From Owenia fusiformis (lineage: Eukaryota; Annelida; Polychaeta; Sabellida; Oweniidae), in assembly GCA_903813345.2 (NCBI GenBank), contig CAIIXF020000002.1:27659223-27723222 (forward strand): a DNA stretch of 64,000 nucleotides. Direction: 5' to 3'. The notes below the pieces were generated by a model. The model saw nothing but the letters and a program-made list of their open reading frames with translations. It was not told the DNA's origin and searched no databases. This document shows, one piece after another, positions 1 to 12,600 of this stretch. Position 1 is the first letter of the stretch. Every line of letters begins with the position of its first letter. The position numbers were made by a program, and so were the translations under genes.

Positions 1-88
1 GCATACAACCAATCAGCGCGCCGGAAATTATCGATTTTCTTTACTTTGTGGAAAGGTGAATACGCTCACATTTGTGTTTTGGTTTTAG

Positions 89-3000
89 TTTGGTTTTAAG
101 AAGTGGAAGAGCCATGTGACATCACGCCCCCTAGAGGACAGATCTGAGATTGTAAAGTCACTCTACAAAGAGGAGTCCCCAGCTCTAGGAAGAGGTTAGT
201 TCCCATGATTCAATTACTTAATTAGACCTTCAGTCTCTATGATCCACATACCCCCTATCAACCAATCATATGATTGTGGTATACATGTATGTTCAACGGT
301 GAATTAAATTGAATCAACATATTTTTATTTTCAGTTAGTTTGTTCAAGCCTGGTAACTTTGTATATGTGGTGCTGTTTGGCTGGTGGGTGGCTCTGATTT
401 ACCTTCTACTTGCTCTCATCATGGGGCTTACTATAATAGGACGTCAGTATAGTAAGTTATTTAAAGTGTGTCTCAACTGAGCATCCTGGTTGCATAGTTT
501 CACTCATTCTCTTTGGGGTTTGTAGAAAAAAAAAATTATCAATAGGTAAGCTTGATTCACTAAATCAAATAACAGTACATATGAGCGGCTTTGTGAAATA
601 ACATCATAAGCCACTTTGGTATTAATAGAAATAAAAATTAAACTTGGGCTGTAAGTGATCTGATAAAAATAATATTACAGTCTAGGTAAATAGTCTGCAT
701 CAATCCTCAAGTTACCATATAAAGTTATAATTGTAGAATAATCTTTCCCTTGCAGCATTTTTCTGTCTCAAATTAGCAAAATATTTCATCTGGCCATTTG
801 GAAAGTTCATCCACAAAAAAGCTTCTGATGTTATCCTTCAAGATGATATGTCTCCCAATGGAAGAGTTAGGAGGGATGCCACCATGGAGGAGAGAAGGTA
901 CATTTGTACAGTGAATCCTGTATGTAATTATAATATATCACAATAAAATCTTAATGAAGATATTGATGTTTCAATGAATGAAAAATAAAAATAAAATGAA
1001 AAGTATTATTTTTTCGATTGGTCAATCATTTTTACAAATATGATATTATAACATGTCTTAATGCAGATATTCGTGTTGCAATAAATCAGAAATAAAAATA
1101 TGTTATCAAAAATATAATATTGTTTTTTCTATAGGTATGAAAGTTTCACACACTCTCCCGAGGAGTCCACCACTCTTTTGTCTGACAATAAAGGAATAGA
1201 GAGGACTAGAAGCTCAAATGATCCCATGGCACATAGAATTTCAGCATATTGGGTATGTCTAGTGTTATGTAAAGCCTCAGACACATTTGCGATTTGATGG
1301 GCATATGGCGGCTGTAGCTTCACAAAATTGATAAAGAAAGTCTACATCCTACTGCTTATCCCTGTATTATATGCTGCACAAATCTCACAAATTTGAGAAA
1401 GTACGGCAGCTGTACAGTTGCCTTAGATCGTAGATGTGACTGAAGCATTAGTTTCATCACATTTAGCAATGGTCATTAAGTGATTAAGAAATCCCTAAAA
1501 TGATATTTAGAATGATTTGCACAGTAAAACTTAAATGAAATGCGCTGAATGACCATAGTATTAATCCCAATGACTAATTTCATTATGGATGTGTTCATAA
1601 TTGCTAAAAATAACCATTTCCATAGTTAATTTCAATGAAACCTTTCGGGGAATCTTTAGGTGCATTGAGTAATGGATCCTTTCTAATTATCTATGTCTAA
1701 AATCTTTTGTAGAATGAATATAAAATTCTTGTTTGAATTTAGCATATTATCATTACTTTGAATAAAAAATATATTCTCATATAGTCATTTGCGATTGTAA
1801 CAATTCAAATTACTTTTTCCAGAAACGTCCCAGTACCTATGTATGGCTGATACTAGGGTTTCCCATAGCTGTCATTGTACACTGTTTGGTGTGTTTCCTT
1901 AGTTGGTTGACGGTCATCTTTATTCCCATATCAAAGGTAAGTAAGAAATTATAGTCATTTTTAATTAGATGGGGGGGGCACCCTGGCTCTGATGAGTTTG
2001 AATATCTGACTTACACAAGGCTCCCCATCTCAGATATATTAGTAAAGGCCTACAGGTACATCATTATTGCACCTATTTTTTTTAATACAGACGCCTGTCA
2101 CACAGGGGAGTTTTTGCTCACATAACATGACAGGAATTCAAAGAGTTCCCCTCAAAGTAGATTATTGTAGTTTTTTGTACTAAGATTCAGCTCCATTTTG
2201 GCACATAAACAACTATAATTAACGAAATTACATTTATTTCAGATAAATGCAAAAACAATTAGACGGATCTTGCTGTTGCCCCCAGATGTCATGGAGATAG
2301 ACTCAGCTGACATGGTAACTACATTACATGTTTCCCATAATGCAAAGTACCTTGCAGAAGTATGTACTCAGTTCAATGTATAACAATACAATTTGAGTAA
2401 CATATGACACTACTACTGTACCATATTGCGCAGTAATGTATGGTATCATGGAAGACATGATACATTACCATCGCAGATTGACTATATTCAGTATTAGTTA
2501 ATAATCAAAAGTGATTTGTATTACTATAAAGCATTGGTCTGGGTAAAGGTGTATTTTGTTGTTGTGTTTCAGAATGTTAGGCAGCCCCAGGGAGAGATTA
2601 TTATGTTTACAACCAATGCAGCAAATCTCTATTTTTACAAATACACAGTGGATGGAATGAATGTTATCTTAGTTAGTATCCTTGAAAGAAGGGCTTTAAA
2701 AATTGAAAGAGATGGTCTTTTAAATACATGTACTGTTCCATGTTGTTCATGTTTCATTATGTCACCAACAAAAGTGTTGGCAATTGGGATCTGTGGCAAA
2801 TTGTTCCAATTTAGCATGGGCTCTCTTGAAAGCCCATATTAGTAACCATTTGTAATAACTTGTCATGTTGATAGAATAGGCGAGATTATGTATACATTTT
2901 GAAAGCTTAACAATTTATTGCCAGAAAAATTTATCCCATGTAATATTTGGGATTTAGGGAGGGAGACGGGACCATACCTAGGTATGGAGATAGGGGAGAC

Positions 3001-6000
3001 GAGGTACATGGCAGGGGTGACATTGAGCTGAGGGGCCGGTCCTTCAGGAGACAATTGGACATTGTGGATATGACTGCTTCACGATGACATCACACAACCT
3101 CACACTAACCCAACCGATCCCAACCAACCAACTGTCGAAAGGAGAACTGAAAAAATGAATAAGATTGCCCATAAAATTAATTAACCAGGGTCTGGCACAA
3201 TTTAATGTTCCTTAAATGTGAATCTGATACAGAGGTATTATTAATATATTAATATGTTTTGAAAGGCTGATGTTTTAGATTTATAAGATCCTTAACAGTA
3301 TTCGATCTGCTTGTTTTTGTGATTCTTGCCCTGTTGATAGGCTATCTGGATCCTGACAACACCTACACCTCTGACATCACAGTAAGTAACTATGACATCA
3401 TAGTGAATAATTTGTAATGACATCACAGTAAATGACATCATTGGTGTCATGCAAATCTGATACTGATTAAACTAAAATTAAACAAGGCTATATAAAAATA
3501 CATTTTTATTAATCAGTACTATTTTATGCATTTAAGATATTCTATGAAGTATAGAAAATGTGTATCAATCCATTGTGAGTTGAAATTTTGTTATGTACAA
3601 GTATTTAGGCCCTTTGTAATTTCTGTTTTGCAGAAGTTCGTCCTTGCCCTACTAGCAATTATACCCTTAGCCTACTATATTGGTATGGCCATAGCTAGGT
3701 GAGTAAACACACCAGAAAGAAATGATTTGTTTTTAGTCTCTGTCACTCTGATATTCTCTCAGATATATTCATTTATTCACCAACTTTGCAAATTTAAAAT
3801 TTGAGATTCTTATCAAAATGTTATCAAGTAAATGATGAGTTGAAGTGCTCGTCACAATATTTGGATATATGCTGGAGACTATTATGTACATTTCAAAACT
3901 TATTGATTGCCCCTCATATATATATTTGCAGTATACAGTGGGCGCTGTTCTCAATGCTGTTCTGAATCTGTAGTGGAGATTAGATTGTTCATTTCACAGA
4001 CTTATTGAACACCCCTCATGTATTTTCAGTATTTCGGCGCAGAGCAACTTTGCAGTGGGTGCAGTACTAAATGCAACATTTGGATCTGTGGTGGAGATAA
4101 CCCTTTATATAACATCCCTTTTAAAGGGAATTGAGAAGAAAACAAGCTGTTATTCTGAGCTTGTCAAATCTGCATTGACAGGTAATTGTTATAAGTTCAA
4201 ATATTGATGGAACACATATTTGTAATTCATAATATAGGACTCGTACAGATGAAATTCGTCCAGATTTTTAGAAATTTCTTTCGTTAATATAACAGACAAT
4301 AAACTTAACAGAGGCATTGAAAAGCACTGACAAATTATAACCAAATATCATTTTAAGTTCTATTTTTATAGGAACTCTATTGGCTACCATGCTGTTGATT
4401 CCTGTAAGTATATGCAGTTTTTACGTTTTTGCAATTTTAATATAACAATATTGATAAAAGTATGGAATAAAATGTATACTGCTCTTCAAGTAGTAGGATG
4501 AATATTGGAACAAACATCTTTGTCCCATTTTTTAACCTTGTTAAAAAAATCAGGGTAACATTAGCTAAAAGTCTAAATAATAAACTACTTGTATTTCACC
4601 ATTTTTTGTTAAACAGTGGTAACATATTGTCACTGTCTCCAACCTTTTTTGGATGATGTTAAGCAATCGGCAGTTGTTGTTTGGCATTCAGCGTCTGTAA
4701 TAAATGGCAGGTAGTGACATTTTACATGTTAATGCCTTGTTTTATAGAGCTATGCTTTATGATACTTTCATTTTTAGGGCTTATGTATGGTTTATGATAG
4801 TTTTATATTTTATAGGGCATATGTACATGTATGGTACATGTTAGTTTTATATTTTATAGGGCATATGTATGGTGCTGGGAGGTATCAAGTACAGGGTGCA
4901 GAGGTTTAATCCAAGATCCCAGGGTGTTAGTTCATCTCTACTGTTTGTTTCAGTAGCAGGTGTGTCCATAGTCAGTTTTATCACATTCATAAAACTCCTT
5001 ATATCAATTCCAAAAACAGATATCTTATTCATTAAGCAGTTGACTGGAAAATATCAATGTTCATCTCAGATGTAGGAGAGATATGTTCATCTAAATTTTT
5101 ATTATAAAGAATGTTTGCATTTACTGCAATATCTGCATGATCCAATTCTGCCAAACTAAATGCTAATCCAAGATCTAATTGTTGACCTTTAAGGGGCAAT
5201 CTGACATCTGTCTGACAATGTATGTAATATCAGTTGAAAGTTATAAGGCAAAATCAATTGTATAAATTGGAATTTGATCTGAATTCTTAAATAAATATCA
5301 AAATATTACCTGAAAGGAGGAATTTCTGACAATCGACATGTACATTTTGTGTTACATCCGTTGAAAAGTTAAAGGCAAATTCAACTATCTGACTGTAGTT
5401 TGATTTGAATTCTCCAATAATGTGAATAATCAAAATACAGTAAAACCTGCGAACAGGGAATGCTCTTAGGACTGGAGGAAAGTTTCCTTGTTCAGAGGTT
5501 TTCCCTATAGAGAGGGGCCGCACTTTCAGCAAACTCAAAATTGCCGAATAAGCATATTTGTATATATATTGATTGATTGTACAAATGCCGACTCCATACT
5601 TGGTTACGTTCTCCTCATGTTGATTTTAGCTGCTTCTAGGGTGTGATGATGTCATGATGATGTCTAGGCCTAGTTGATGTAATCATTGATATGATGTGTA
5701 GAGATATATTGCTAAGAACTGAACTTCAAGTATTGATAATCTAGAAGTTGGATCAGTAAAAGATTTAAAGAGATTTGGCTCAACATGATCATGTACTTAC
5801 TATCTGTTAACTCCATAAAACAATTGTGTCAGTCCCTGAGTCCCTAGATTGTCACAACTGATTTGATGTAATTTGAAAGGAAGAATGGTGTCATGATAAT
5901 AAGTAACAGATTAGTATTAGTTTTAAAATATGTCGGGGTAATTAGCAGTGGCTGGGATGCTACATCATGTCAACAATTGGCTTATCTTAATCTCAATCAT

Positions 6001-9000
6001 ATTAATCCAAGCTTTTTATATTCAGATATTGGCTTAAGACTTTCACACCTCTGAAATATAATGGAATATGCAGTGTCATGAAAATTCCATATTCCTTGTT
6101 CACAGGTGAATTTTCATAATTTGCCCAAAAATAGTGTTCCTTGTTCCCTGTTCAGAGGTTTTCCCTACAGAGAGGGTCCCTTAACATGTAAGTCAATGGC
6201 AAAATATTCGGTTCTTTTGAAAAGCATTCCTTGTTCATAGGTTTTCCCTACAGAGAGGTATTCCATCGGACAGGTTTTACTGTATGTGTATTTATTTAAA
6301 GGAGCATTTGCGCCATCTATATTCTCGAAAGCATATGGTACGCTGGAATGTGCTAAATGTGTCAATTCATCAACAATGGCAACCATTAACTCGACAGAAA
6401 ACATCACATGGGGATTACAGTGTACTGACTGCTACAATTCTGTGGTAGGGGACCTTTGATACAGGACTTCTGTACTTTTGTTAATTTGTCTAATATCTTT
6501 ATAATTTTTGATACTCTGATTTGTTAGTTTCTCTAGCATTCATACTTTGCAATGAATAAAATTTTGAAATAAACTCTTTGTAAAGCTACACATTAAGAAT
6601 TCCATATAAATTGCATCAATAAATTTAATATCCATATAGATTCAGAAAAAACCATAGTGAATTAAAAAGAGATAAACATAAAAAATGAAGCCCTTTTGTT
6701 GAACAAAGATCTATACATCTGTTTCTATCTTCTATCTATTTGTTTTAGTTTGGTATTAGCGGAGACAAAACTATATACAACACTCACATAAGACCGCTGG
6801 TCTACACATGTGCTATGTTGCTTCCCCTGGCTTACATTGTGGGACTGGTTTTCTCCCTGAAGACACACAGGAGCCATATATATGACACCTTCAAGTCTGA
6901 TGCTGTGGAAGGTATAGTATTACATTGTGGGTCTTTTATTCTTCCTAAAGACACAAAGGAACAATTATTACATTGTGTGTCTTCTGTTTTCCCCATAGAC
7001 ACACAAGAGCCATATATATGACATCTTCAAGTCTGATGCTGTGGAAGGTATAGTATTACATTGTGGGTCTTTTATTCTTCCTAAAGACACACAGGAGCAA
7101 TTATTACATTGTGTGTCTTCTGTTTTCCCCATAGACACACAGGAGCCATATATATGACATCTTCAAGTCTGATGCTGTGGAAGGTATAGTATTACATTGT
7201 GGGTCTTTTATTCTTCCTAAAGACACACAGGAGCAATTATTACATTGTGTGTCTTCTGTTTTCCCCATAGACACACAAGAGCCATATATGACATCTTCAA
7301 GTCTGATGCTGTGGAAGGTATAGTATTACATTGTGGGTCTTTTATTCTTCCTAAAACACACAGGAGCAATTATTACATTGTGTGTCTTCTGTTCTCCCCA
7401 TAGACACACTAGAGCCATATATATTACACTTTCAAATCTGATGCTGTGGGAGGTACAGTATTACATTGTGGGTCTTTTATTCTCCCCAAAGACACACAGG
7501 AGCCATATATATTACATATTCAAGTCTGATGCTAGGTACAGTATTACATTGTGGGTCTTTTGTTCTCCCCAAAGACACACACGAGCCATATATATTACAT
7601 ATTCAAATCTGATGCTGTGGCAGGTACAGTATTATATTGTGGGTCTTCTATTCTCCCCAAAGACACACAGGAGCCATATATATGACACATTCAAGTCTGA
7701 AGGTGCAGTATTACTTTGTGGTCTTTTATTCTTTCTAAAGACAGACAGGAGGCATTATTGCATTGTGGGTCTTATTCTCCTCAAAGGCTCACAAGAGCCA
7801 TATATATTACACATTCAAATCTGATGCTGTGGGAGGTACAGTATTACATTGTGGGTCTTTTATTCTCCCCAAAGACACACAGGAGCCATATATATTACAC
7901 ATTCAAACTTGATGCTGTGGAAGGTACAGTAATACATTTCAAAACTGAACACCAATGATGCATGAAAATGTTTGCAAAAACAGGTTTTTACGCATGTAGT
8001 TTCTCAATTGAATTCATTGGGAAGATAAAAATTAAACTGAAGTGTTCGTTTAGTGGTGTTCACATTTTAGAGTTGTTTGGGATTCACATGCTTTATGTCA
8101 TATAGTATATATCAGTAGTGACAGTTGTCAAGCAAAATAAGATAAAATGGGACAATTTGATGCACAGGCATTTTCTTGTCTGCTTATTCAGGAACGAAGC
8201 ACTTGATATATGGATTTAATATTTTCAGGAATGTTTTTTGGTATGAAAATCTACTGGGTCGCATAAATTCTAAGGCAGTCATAAATGAATTTTAAAAGCC
8301 ATATTATATACATGCATAATAGCATGCTGAGGGATGTGCTTTATTGATTAAAACAATTTATATATTATACTTAAAATATATTGCAGTTTCTTATTTGTTA
8401 GTTAACATTGTATTTCTAGGTCCAGGTCATGGGGTCCATTGGGGTCGTATAAAGAGTGCTATAATCCTTCTCGTGTCTACTGTTCTGATGTCCCTTGCAG
8501 CTGACCTGGTCACTGAACATATTCACCCGTTGTTACAAACTTCTGGTGTCTCAATCGTAAGTTAATCAAAATGTTTACTATGAATAGTGCTTTGACTTCC
8601 AACAGCTGAAAATTTAAAAACACTTGCATGGAGTGACAGTGACAACTCTGACATTTTCAGAAATGCACAATTATTACATTTAGTGAAATGAGGAGTTGTT
8701 TTAAAAGGTAACATTACTTTATTCTAACTACTCTACCGCTGGATTAACACATGTTAAGCTATGCTTTTTCAAGTGTGAATTTCTGGGAAGAAGATTATTG
8801 TGACATATTGTCAGCATCTGTAACAAAGTGTTACAGTTTTGTATCCATTTGCATTCACTAATTTTCGTCAATTTTCACGATTTAGAACTATTGGAATTTT
8901 TTGCGGCTATATGGTAGCATGCAAAAATGACCAGGATTACAGTATTATACAAATACACTTTTTTACTTCTTTATTCCAGTATTTCTTTGGGGTGACTCTA

Positions 9001-10625
9001 CTTGCACTTGTTCCTGACATTCCTGAGATTGTTAATGGGATCCAATTTGCATTACAGAACAATATTTCCCTCAGGTAAGAACATTGGCTTAGGGGAGCCT
9101 GCTAGGGTAAGATGGACCATAGGAAAATTTACATGCATGTATCCCTGATATTAAAAGTCATATTCGGGCTGTTCTGGCTCATTTTTAGAGACCAATGGAT
9201 ATACATGTATTGTTACTAGCCAATTAATTAATAGATATTATTGTTGTATTGTTATTGACCAGTGTATATTGTTACCAACAATATAAGGGGAGAGGGGTAC
9301 AAAGTGGATATTTTGTGTCGGGGGGGGGGGGGGGGGGCATTTGCTTCTGATTCCCCTGTGTTTATCATAAAACCTTAGCTATTTTCTGAGTAATGGTCTA
9401 TTTTTTAATTTTCTCATATATATTTTCAGTATTGAAGTAGCCAACTGTATTGCAGTCCAAGTGTGTCTCCTACAGATCCCTATCTTAGTACTGGCAAATG
9501 TAATAAAAGTAAGTACAATTGGCTACTGTTCAGACCCCATTATGCTGTTATGTGTACAGTGAAACCTGTCAGATTGAACTTATGAAGTAGAACACCTCCC
9601 AAGTGGAACAACTCTGAAGTAGAACACCTCTGTTAGTACACTAGTCCCAAAACCAACTGACTTAATGTTAAATTAACCTTTATTAGTGGAAAACCTCCCA
9701 AGTGGAACACTTTAGAGGTACCAACGTGTTTAACTTAGACAGGTTCTACTGTAGTTTGCTCCTTGGTTCATCAGTTCAATGTGAGGACCTTTTTAAATGC
9801 ATTTAATCCCTGGCTTGAAATATAATACTGCAAGCAAGTTCATGTTTGAATGTAATTGTATATTACATGATTTAAGAGTTAAGGACTGAACATGTATTTG
9901 TATATTTCAGGATTTAGGGCTGATCCTTGTGTTTACAGACATTCATCTCTGGTCTGTTATATTTGCTGTCATTATGATGAATTATGTCTTTCAAGATGGA
10001 AAATCAAACTATTTCCAAGGTATGTTCATGTTTTATTATACGGTTTAAAAATCCTTATGATCAACATGTTCAATTAATTATTTTGTATTTTGTTTTATTA
10101 CCAACTAAGGCAAAGAACACACCACAGTCTATTATGTGTAAAAAGTGGTGACATATTGTTATGGTCTCGTTTTTTTGTCTGCAGTTGGTAGTTGGCGATC
10201 GGCATCTGTAACAAATCCGTATAACTTCCAATAACTTAACAAATACTGTTTAGACTGACATCAATTTTTTTTCAACTTGCTTCAAATTGACCAATTTATT
10301 TTTTCAAGATCATCTACAAGTTCTCAGAAATTCAAATCTGACTGCATCTATGGCAGGTGGTTACATTTTGCATGTTAATGCCTGCCTTGTTGTATGTGTT
10401 CTGAAATGTCTTGCCTGTTCAGAAAATGCCATCATTGGTTGGAAAATTTTTGATGTCACAACGTCTATAAATTAGAGCAGCCCATTGTTTGAAAATGTGA
10501 ACATTTTACATGTGCCTATATATCTAAATATTCTATTTGTTTCAGGTACAGCCCTTGTGTTGGTCTACCTAGCCTTGATTGCTATGTATTTCTTTGCGCC
10601 AAACCCAAGAGGAGCCGAATGTTAG
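89..10625 (+). CDS. YccF-CAX cation/proton exchanger (5' end outside window)
   Basis: Nineteen exons join in frame to 669 residues plus stop: 89-194, 335-451, 756-897, 1135-1252, 1823-1936, 2243-2314, 2573-2675, 3299-3381, 3634-3698, 4030-4181, 4372-4403, 4860-4959, 6302-6444, 6749-6911, 8420-8556, 8980-9074, 9430-9508, 9911-10019, 10546-10625. All use GT-AG. The N-terminal part carries two YccF (DUF307)-like hydrophobic segments (FGWWVALIYLLLALIMGLT, then WPFGKF; later FPIAVIVHCLVCFLSWL). The CAX core has the two inverted alpha-repeat signatures, SAQSNFAVGAVLNATFGSVV with a following Glu, and GVTLLALVPDIPEIVNG followed by IAVQVCLLQIP. CAX proteins exchange Ca2+ or monovalent cations for H+ across vacuolar or endomembranes; I recall the YccF plus CAX layout from fungal Vnx1-type proteins. 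A Cys-rich loop (CAKCVN...CTDCYN) lies between the halves. Substrate and compartment cannot be told from sequence. The start codon is upstream of the window. Confidence 0.9.
3885..3987 (+). pseudogene. Decayed duplicate of a CAX exon start (pseudo-exon)
   Basis: This stretch of intron closely resembles the next real acceptor and exon (about 3996-4107). Both share ACTTATTGA, CCCCTCAT, a TTTGCAG/TTTTCAG acceptor and the codons for VGAVLNA, followed by CTGTAGTGGAGAT against CTGTGGTGGAGAT. The copy has an in-frame TAG and lacks several bases of the real exon, so it cannot encode the alpha-repeat. It still offers a plausible acceptor about 100 bases before the true one. Confidence 0.7.
4614..4740 (+). 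repeat. GTCACCACC-family repeat, short copy
   Basis: Starts near GTGGTAACATATTGTCACTG and ends GGCAGGTAGTGACATTTTAC, ATGTTAATGCC. The same two end blocks, with GGC(G/A)TCTGTAA inside, recur at 10143, 12115, 22419, 35449, 57894, 59249 and 63340. It is a short internally deleted copy in a CAX intron. Confidence 0.55.
4770..4880 (+). repeat. Triplicated splice acceptor plus exon start
   Basis: The acceptor and first bases of the exon at 4860 occur three times in about 100 bases: TTTTTAGGGCTTATGTATGG, then ATTTTATAGGGCATATGTAC, then ATTTTATAGGGCATATGTAT. Only the last leads into the CAX codons for GICMVLGGIKY. The two upstream copies are acceptor-like decoys. Confidence 0.7.
5436..6284. mobile_element. 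Non-autonomous DNA element with CAGTAAAACCTG ends
   Basis: Left end TACAGTAAAACCTGCGAACA and right end CGGACAGGTTTTACTGTA are inverted and flanked by TA. Inside, TTTTCCCTAYAGAGAGG recurs at about 5498, 6158 and 6243 with TCCTTGTTC blocks. The ends match the smaller copies at 9555, 14891, 15681, 22131, 34951 and 35604. TA flanks and end sequence suggest a pogo/Tigger-like or other Tc1-mariner relative, by inference. No transposase is visible. The right end stops about 17 bases before the exon at 6302. Confidence 0.55.
6862..7930 (+). repeat. Tandem array of a CAX exon tail plus donor (about 10 copies)
   Basis: The last 50 bases of the exon ending at 6911 (AGACACACAGGAGCCATATA ... GATGCTGTGGAAG, then GTATAG) are repeated downstream. 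Copies of the AGCCATATA core lie near 6871 (the real exon), 7007, 7142, 7279, 7412, 7501, 7585, 7671, 7795 and 7881. Spacing is about 135 bases for the first four intervals, then mostly 84-89 with one of 124. Most copies keep the donor, and several also have an acceptor (TTCTGTTTTCCCCATAG). Each of those copies therefore resembles a 49-base cassette exon, which would shift the frame if included. The genuine next exon starts at 8420. Confidence 0.9.
9555..9753. mobile_element. MITE of the CAGTRAAACCTGTC family
   Basis: About 199 bases with inverted ends (CAGTGAAACCTGTC and GACAGGTTCTACTG), flanked on both sides by TA. The inside is made of repeated GTAGAACACCTC and GTGGAACAC blocks. It is an intronic copy with no coding capacity. 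Confidence 0.7.
10143..10391 (+). repeat. GTCACCACC-family repeat
   Basis: Begins AAGTGGTGACATATTGTTAT, GGTCTCG, and ends GGCAGGTGGTTACATTTTGC, ATGTTAATGCC. It carries the internal TCAACTTGCTTCAAATTGAC and TCTCAGAAATTCAAATCTGA blocks that are amplified in the long copy at 63340. It lies in the last CAX intron. Confidence 0.65.
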
Positions 10626-12600
10626 ATCTTCCAATATGTCCATATCCTTAAAGACAAATACAGTGAATAGATGTCTTTTAAACCTAGATTTGAAATAGTT
10701 CAGTTTAACTGTGTGCTGGGTACATACAAGTTTATTTACTGTCTCTATTGATGTACATAACTATGTGCAGTACATAAATGCTTACAATGCGTATTGAAAT
10801 TGTAGTACAGTATTTACTAAATATGGTGAAAGTTTGCATAAGGAAATATACTACTAGAGGGCTAGCACAGAAGGATATTGATGGACCCTAGTATTCATAA
10901 CGATTCATTCAGTGCCTGAACTTTTTACAGTATAAGTGAAACTGTGGTGAAAGTTGACTTTTTGGTCAAGAAAACAGCTAGGGCTGTCACAGAATTGAGA
11001 CCTGAACTTTGAAGAAATCTACTCTTTCTTGAAAAGGTCCGCCTTTCGCACCAGAAAAAATGGTCCACTGAGTTAATGGATGACTCAAGTAAGAATTTGC
11101 TATTCAGAAATACAAGGAGTCGTGATTCAAACAGTGAATTTCATATGAGAAGTAAATGTAAAAAAGTTTGATAGAAAGAAACATTTTTAGCCACCCTGGA
11201 AAATGCCTTGGTCCAGAGGGCAGATATATTACCCAAGGAGTATAATCCTAATATCAAACTGGTATATATGGAATAGCCTTCATCTTAAATACATATAAGG
11301 ACTAATTTCTGATTGGAACAGCCTACAATATGCAGTTCCAAGTTGAGATTCTTGAGGGGGTCCTCACTTCCCAATGTTCTTCTCTATATTAGCTTTCCCT
11401 TTTAACCCTTGTATTTTATCTTGTAAATATGACAATTATATTTTATTTAGCCCAACCATGACAGTATATTACATAATGTGAAAGAAGAACATGAAATGTT
11501 AATTATGAATATTGTACAAAGTACGGTAGTAAGTACAAAGTACTATATACATGTAATGTTTAATGCATGTTTAAAAGGAGGTACACTTGTAAACTTGTAA
11601 AAGAGAAAATGACAAGTCGAGAGAAAGTTTCAAAACTTTCATTTTTACTCTCATTCTTTCTTCCATGTCATGTCTATTTTATAAAGTCCAACAGTTCTGA
11701 CTTTAATTCAGGATAAATCTTCAGTTGATGATGTTATTGGACAAATAATTGAAAAATGTAGCACTGTTTTTCAACTTTAAGCAATTTTAAGAAAATAGTT
11801 ACTGTCCTTAAGTAATACTTCACGTAATAATAATAATTATATATTACTCCTTTTTAATGAGATTTCATTGCATCTGAGTTGGAATGTAAATGTTATAAAT
11901 GTAGATTCGGTGCCATTAATTACTAATGCTTTATTTATAATGATTTTAATGACTTGTACATTTTTATTAATATTTAATAGTAAGTAATATGTAATATTTA
12001 AGCACTGTATTATAATTCTATGTGTAATCCTGGAGGTTATTAATAATCAAGATATTTTGTTAATATTTTAGATAAACTAATTATTCTACATTATATTGTA
12101 TTATCTGCTTTTTTGTCACCACCACCAAGTAGCCACATTGTAATTTTAAGCAACGTTTTTTGACAAACATTTGGTGTTTGGCATCAGCAGCTTCATGACT
12201 ACATTTGGTGTTTGGCATCAGCTACGTTATGGTTACACTTGTGATTGCAGCCAGGTGGTGACATTTTGTCATATTAATGTCTTGCCTCACTTATACATGT
12301 AATTAGTAAGACTAAGAGATTATTATAAACAATTTTTCAATTATACTCAATTTTGGTATTTAGCAAGATACTCTGTTTTTTCATATTGAAAAAATTTCCA
12401 ATATACTGTACAAGGAATGTCTCAGAAGTTATGACTTGGGATATAGAACATCTGAGCTCTATTTACACATTAAAAGTGAAAAAAGAAAATGAATGTTTCA
12501 GTCTCATTGAACATGTTAAATGTTGTAAATAAAAGTACTTGATGTTGAAAATTTGAGTAATATTTTTATGTATGAGATCCTCAAAAAAGAGAATAAATTC
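10626..12600 (+). other. 3' UTR of the CAX exchanger
   Basis: AT-rich non-coding sequence after the TAG at 10623-10625. AATAAA hexamers at 12528-12533 and 12592-12597 are the most likely poly(A) signals and put the 3' end near 12600. A short copy of the GTCACCACC repeat lies inside (12115-12287). No other reading frame of note was seen. Confidence 0.5.
12115..12287 (+). repeat. GTCACCACC-family repeat, short copy
   Basis: Begins TGTCACCACCACCAAGTAGC and ends CCAGGTGGTGACATTTTGTC, ATATTAATGTC. TTTGGTGTTTGGCATCAGC is duplicated inside. It lies in the exchanger's 3' UTR. Confidence 0.55.

Noticed and set aside
6862-7930. CRISPR-like appearance of regularly spaced repeats (also at 22597-23200)
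   Set aside because: Spacers are themselves repeated, units contain exon and splice sites, and the DNA is eukaryotic.
7333-7958. Plus-strand open frames of 163 and 80 residues with THRSHIYYTF repeats
   Set aside because: Read-through of the CAX exon-tail array and its intron spacers, not an independent gene.
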